DNA of 5,744 nt, taken from the NCBI GenBank assembly GCA_030690515.1, contig JAUYGP010000373.1, positions 1 through 5,744 on the forward strand, in the 5' to 3' direction. Position numbers and translations under genes: made by a program. Source of the DNA: Giesbergeria sp. Its GTDB lineage: Bacteria; Pseudomonadota; Gammaproteobacteria; Burkholderiales; Burkholderiaceae_C. This document shows positions 4,070 through 5,744 of this stretch, piece after piece. The number at the start of each line of letters is the position of its first letter. The first letter of the stretch is position 1. Under the pieces are notes generated by a model. It did no database searches. It was not told the origin of the DNA and was given only the letters and a program-made list of their open reading frames with translations.

Positions 4070-5744
4070 GCGGCTAGACGACCCAGAACATGGCCCAGGA
4101 TATCGGACACGGCCACCTTGGTGGCGGCAGCGTCGCGGCGGTGCTGGTATTCGACCTGGCCTTCCTTGAGGGCGCGGTCGCCAATGGTCACGCGGTGCGG
4201 TACCCCGATCAGTTCCCAATCGGCAAACATGGCGCCCGGGCGCTCACCCCGGTCGTCCAGGATCACATCCACGCCAGCAGCCTGCAGCTGTGCATAGAGC
4301 TGCTCCGCCTGGGACTTGACCTCGGGGAAGCGGTCGGGCGTGATGGGGCACAACACGACGGTGAAGGGCGCGATGGCGTCCGGCCAGATGATGCCGCGCT
4401 CATCGTGGTTCTGCTCGATGGCGGCCGCAGGCAGGCGGGTGATGCCGATGCCGTAGCAACCCATCTCAAAGTGGGCGGGCTTTCCGTCCTCGCCCAGGAA
4501 GGTGGCGTTCATGGCCTTGCTGTACTTGGTACCGAGATAAAACACATGGCCTACTTCGATGCCGCGCTCAATGGCCAGTTCCCCCTGGCCGTCGGGCGAT
4601 CGATCGCCCGCCACCACGTTGCGCAGGTCAGCCACCAGCGTGGGCTCGGGCAGATCGCGGCCCCAGTTGACGCCGGTCATGTGGAAATCCACGGCATTGG
4701 CGCCGCAAATCCAGTCTGCCATCACGGCCACCTCGCGGTCTGCCACTATGCGCACCGGTTTGAGCAAACCGATGGGCCCCAGGTAGCCTGGGGTGCAACC
4801 AAAGTGCTCCTCGATTTCAGCCCCCGTGGCAAACCGGAAGCTCTTATCGAGCCCAGGCACCTTGGCCACCTTGATCTCGTTCATGTCGTGGTCACCACGC
4901 AGCAACAGCAGCCAGACCTCGCTTTTAACGATTTCACCGGCTTCATTGGTCTGGTCGGTCGCCAGCACCAGTGATTTGACAGTGCTCTGCAGGGGGACGC
5001 TAAACATTGCAGCCACATCGGCACAGGTAGCCTTGCCCGGAGTGGGCGTCTTGACCATGGCTTGTGCAGCGGCAGGACGCGGGCCAGCGGGCGCCAGAGC
5101 CTCGGCTTTTTCCATGTTGGCGGCGTAGTCGCTGCCGGGGCAGTAGACGATGGCGTCCTCACCGGTGGCCGCAATCACCTGGAACTCTTCGCTCAGATCG
5201 CCGCCAATGGCTCCGCTGTCGGCAGCCACCGCACGGTAGGTCAAGCCAAAGCGGTCAAAAATGCGCCGGTAGGCCTGTGCCATGACTTGGTAGCTGGCCT
5301 TGGCCGCCACCTGATCGCGGTCAAAGCTGTAAGCGTCCTTCATGGTGAACTCGCGCCCACGCATCAGGCCAAAGCGGGGGCGGCGTTCATCGCGAAACTT
5401 GGTCTGGATCTGGTAGAAATTCTTCGGCAGCTGCTTGTAGCTGCGCAGTTCCTGGCGCGCAATGTCAGTGACCACTTCCTCACTGGTGGGCTGCACGACA
5501 TAGTCACGGCCATGGCGGTCCTTGATGCGCAGCAGTTCGGGGCCCATGCTCTCAAAGCGCCCCGTTTCCTGCCACAGCTCGGCCGGTTGCACCACGGGCA
5601 TCGCAAGCTCGACTGCGCCAGCGCGGGTCATCTCCTCGCGCACGATGGCTTCGACCTTCTGGATTACCCGCAAACCCATGGGCATGTAGCTGTAGACCCC
5701 AGCGCCAAGCTTCTTGATCAGCCCCGCGCGCGTCATGAGTTGGT
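4066..5744 (-). CDS. proS: Prolyl-tRNA synthetase, bacterial type with editing insertion (5' end beyond window)
   Basis: ProRS charges tRNA-Pro with proline in the cytoplasm and, in this bacterial type, hydrolyses mischarged Ala-tRNA-Pro. The frame is open to the window end; the visible part reads QL followed by MTRAGLIKK (M at 5736 counted as 1), matching the E. coli HQLMLRAG region. The true start is therefore about 25 codons upstream and the internal ATG at 5736 is not the start. Domains, with that numbering: motif 1 region 21-51, proline-site TSEE (84-87), motif 2 FRDE...FGLMRGREF (114-130), YbaK-like editing insertion (about 200-375, with K254 in TVKSLVL, which falls at the position of the E. 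coli editing lysine K279 if there are no gaps, and LRGDHDMNE at 279-287), motif 3 CYGIGITR (427-434), and the anticodon-binding domain 457-556. Predicted full length is about 580, normal for the family. The lytic transglycosylase gene overlaps its stop. The promoter lies outside the window. Confidence 0.98.
   Translation of the reverse strand, partial: QLMTRAGLIKKLGAGVYSYMPMGLRVIQKVEAIVREEMTRAGAVELAMPVVQPAELWQETGRFESMGPELLRIKDRHGRDYVVQPTSEEVVTDIARQELRSYKQLPKNFYQIQTKFRDERRPRFGLMRGREFTMKDAYSFDRDQVAAKASYQVMAQAYRRIFDRFGLTYRAVAADSGAIGGDLSEEFQVIAATGEDAIVYCPGSDYAANMEKAEALAPAGPRPAAAQAMVKTPTPGKATCADVAAMFSVPLQSTVKSLVLATDQTNEAGEIVKSEVWLLLLRGDHDMNEIKVAKVPGLDKSFRFATGAEIEEHFGCTPGYLGPIGLLKPVRIVADREVAVMADWICGANAVDFHMTGVNWGRDLPEPTLVADLRNVVAGDRSPDGQGELAIERGIEVGHVFYLGTKYSKAMNATFLGEDGKPAHFEMGCYGIGITRLPAAAIEQNHDERGIIWPDAIAPFTVVLCPITPDRFPEVKSQAEQLYAQLQAAGVDVILDDRGERPGAMFADWELIGVPHRVTIGDRALKEGQVEYQHRRDAAATKVAVSDILGHVLGRLAA
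4593..4610. repeat. Perfect 18-bp palindrome inside proS
   Basis: CGGGCGATCGATCGCCCG equals its own reverse complement. It contains two overlapping GATC sites and lies in codons for the GDRSPD loop of the editing-domain end. It occurs once in the window. It could be a chance product of codon choice in a GC-rich gene or a protein-binding or methylation site; nothing nearby decides between these. Confidence 0.6.

Noticed and set aside
3563..4297. Long + strand open frame (244 codons) opposite the lytic transglycosylase and the end of proS
   Set aside because: It lies antisense to two securely identified genes, its product is low-complexity Arg/Ala/Gly/Pro-rich without a domain, and such frames are expected in GC-rich coding DNA.
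4090..4974. + strand open frame of 294 codons opposite proS
   Set aside because: It is fully antisense to conserved proS codons including catalytic motif 3; the product is His/Val/Gly-rich with no recognisable motif.
5734..5736. ATG at 5736 as the start of proS
   Set aside because: The frame stays open to the window end and the two codons before it encode Gln-Leu, matching the E. coli ProRS sequence before its internal methionine, so the gene begins outside the window.

Overview
The window is visibly GC-rich. Its gene order (prmC-grxD, then an AAA+ ATPase and a CBS-domain membrane protein, then convergent lytic transglycosylase and proS) and its protein sequences suggest a betaproteobacterium of the order Burkholderiales, most likely Comamonadaceae (Acidovorax/Diaphorobacter-like). 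That placement rests on recognition of protein style and gene order, not on a database search. Coding density is high. I see no tRNA, rRNA, CRISPR array, insertion sequence or phage element, and no stretch over 300 bases without a gene.

Left part (1-908, + strand): the 3' half of prmC, which methylates peptide-release factors, is followed after 55 bases by grxD, a complete monothiol CGFS glutaredoxin for Fe-S cluster handling. A compact GC-rich hairpin with a UNCG-type loop and a short T-run ends this unit at 886-908.

Middle part (909-3418, + strand): a good sigma-70-type promoter with an extended -10 (950-978) precedes a Lon-like AAA+ ATPase (1010-2011). That protein keeps the ATPase motifs but has no protease domain, and it is the least understood gene here. 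After 90 bases comes a complete CNNM/DUF21-CBS-CorC_HlyC membrane protein closely resembling E. coli YtfL/PaeA, a polyamine exporter.

Right part (3440-5744, - strand): proS (bacterial-type prolyl-tRNA synthetase with the editing insertion, 5' end cut by the window edge) reads leftwards. It overlaps by an ATGA the start of a short exported lytic transglycosylase, so the two form a translationally coupled pair. This pair converges on the paeA-like gene with only 21 bases between stop codons and no convincing terminator.

Overall this looks like ordinary conserved chromosome. The points most worth following up are the orphan protease-less Lon-like ATPase with a Trp-Lys-Gly pore-loop candidate, and the coupling of a tRNA synthetase to a peptidoglycan-cleaving enzyme. 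I do not see convincing evidence of a new multi-gene system.
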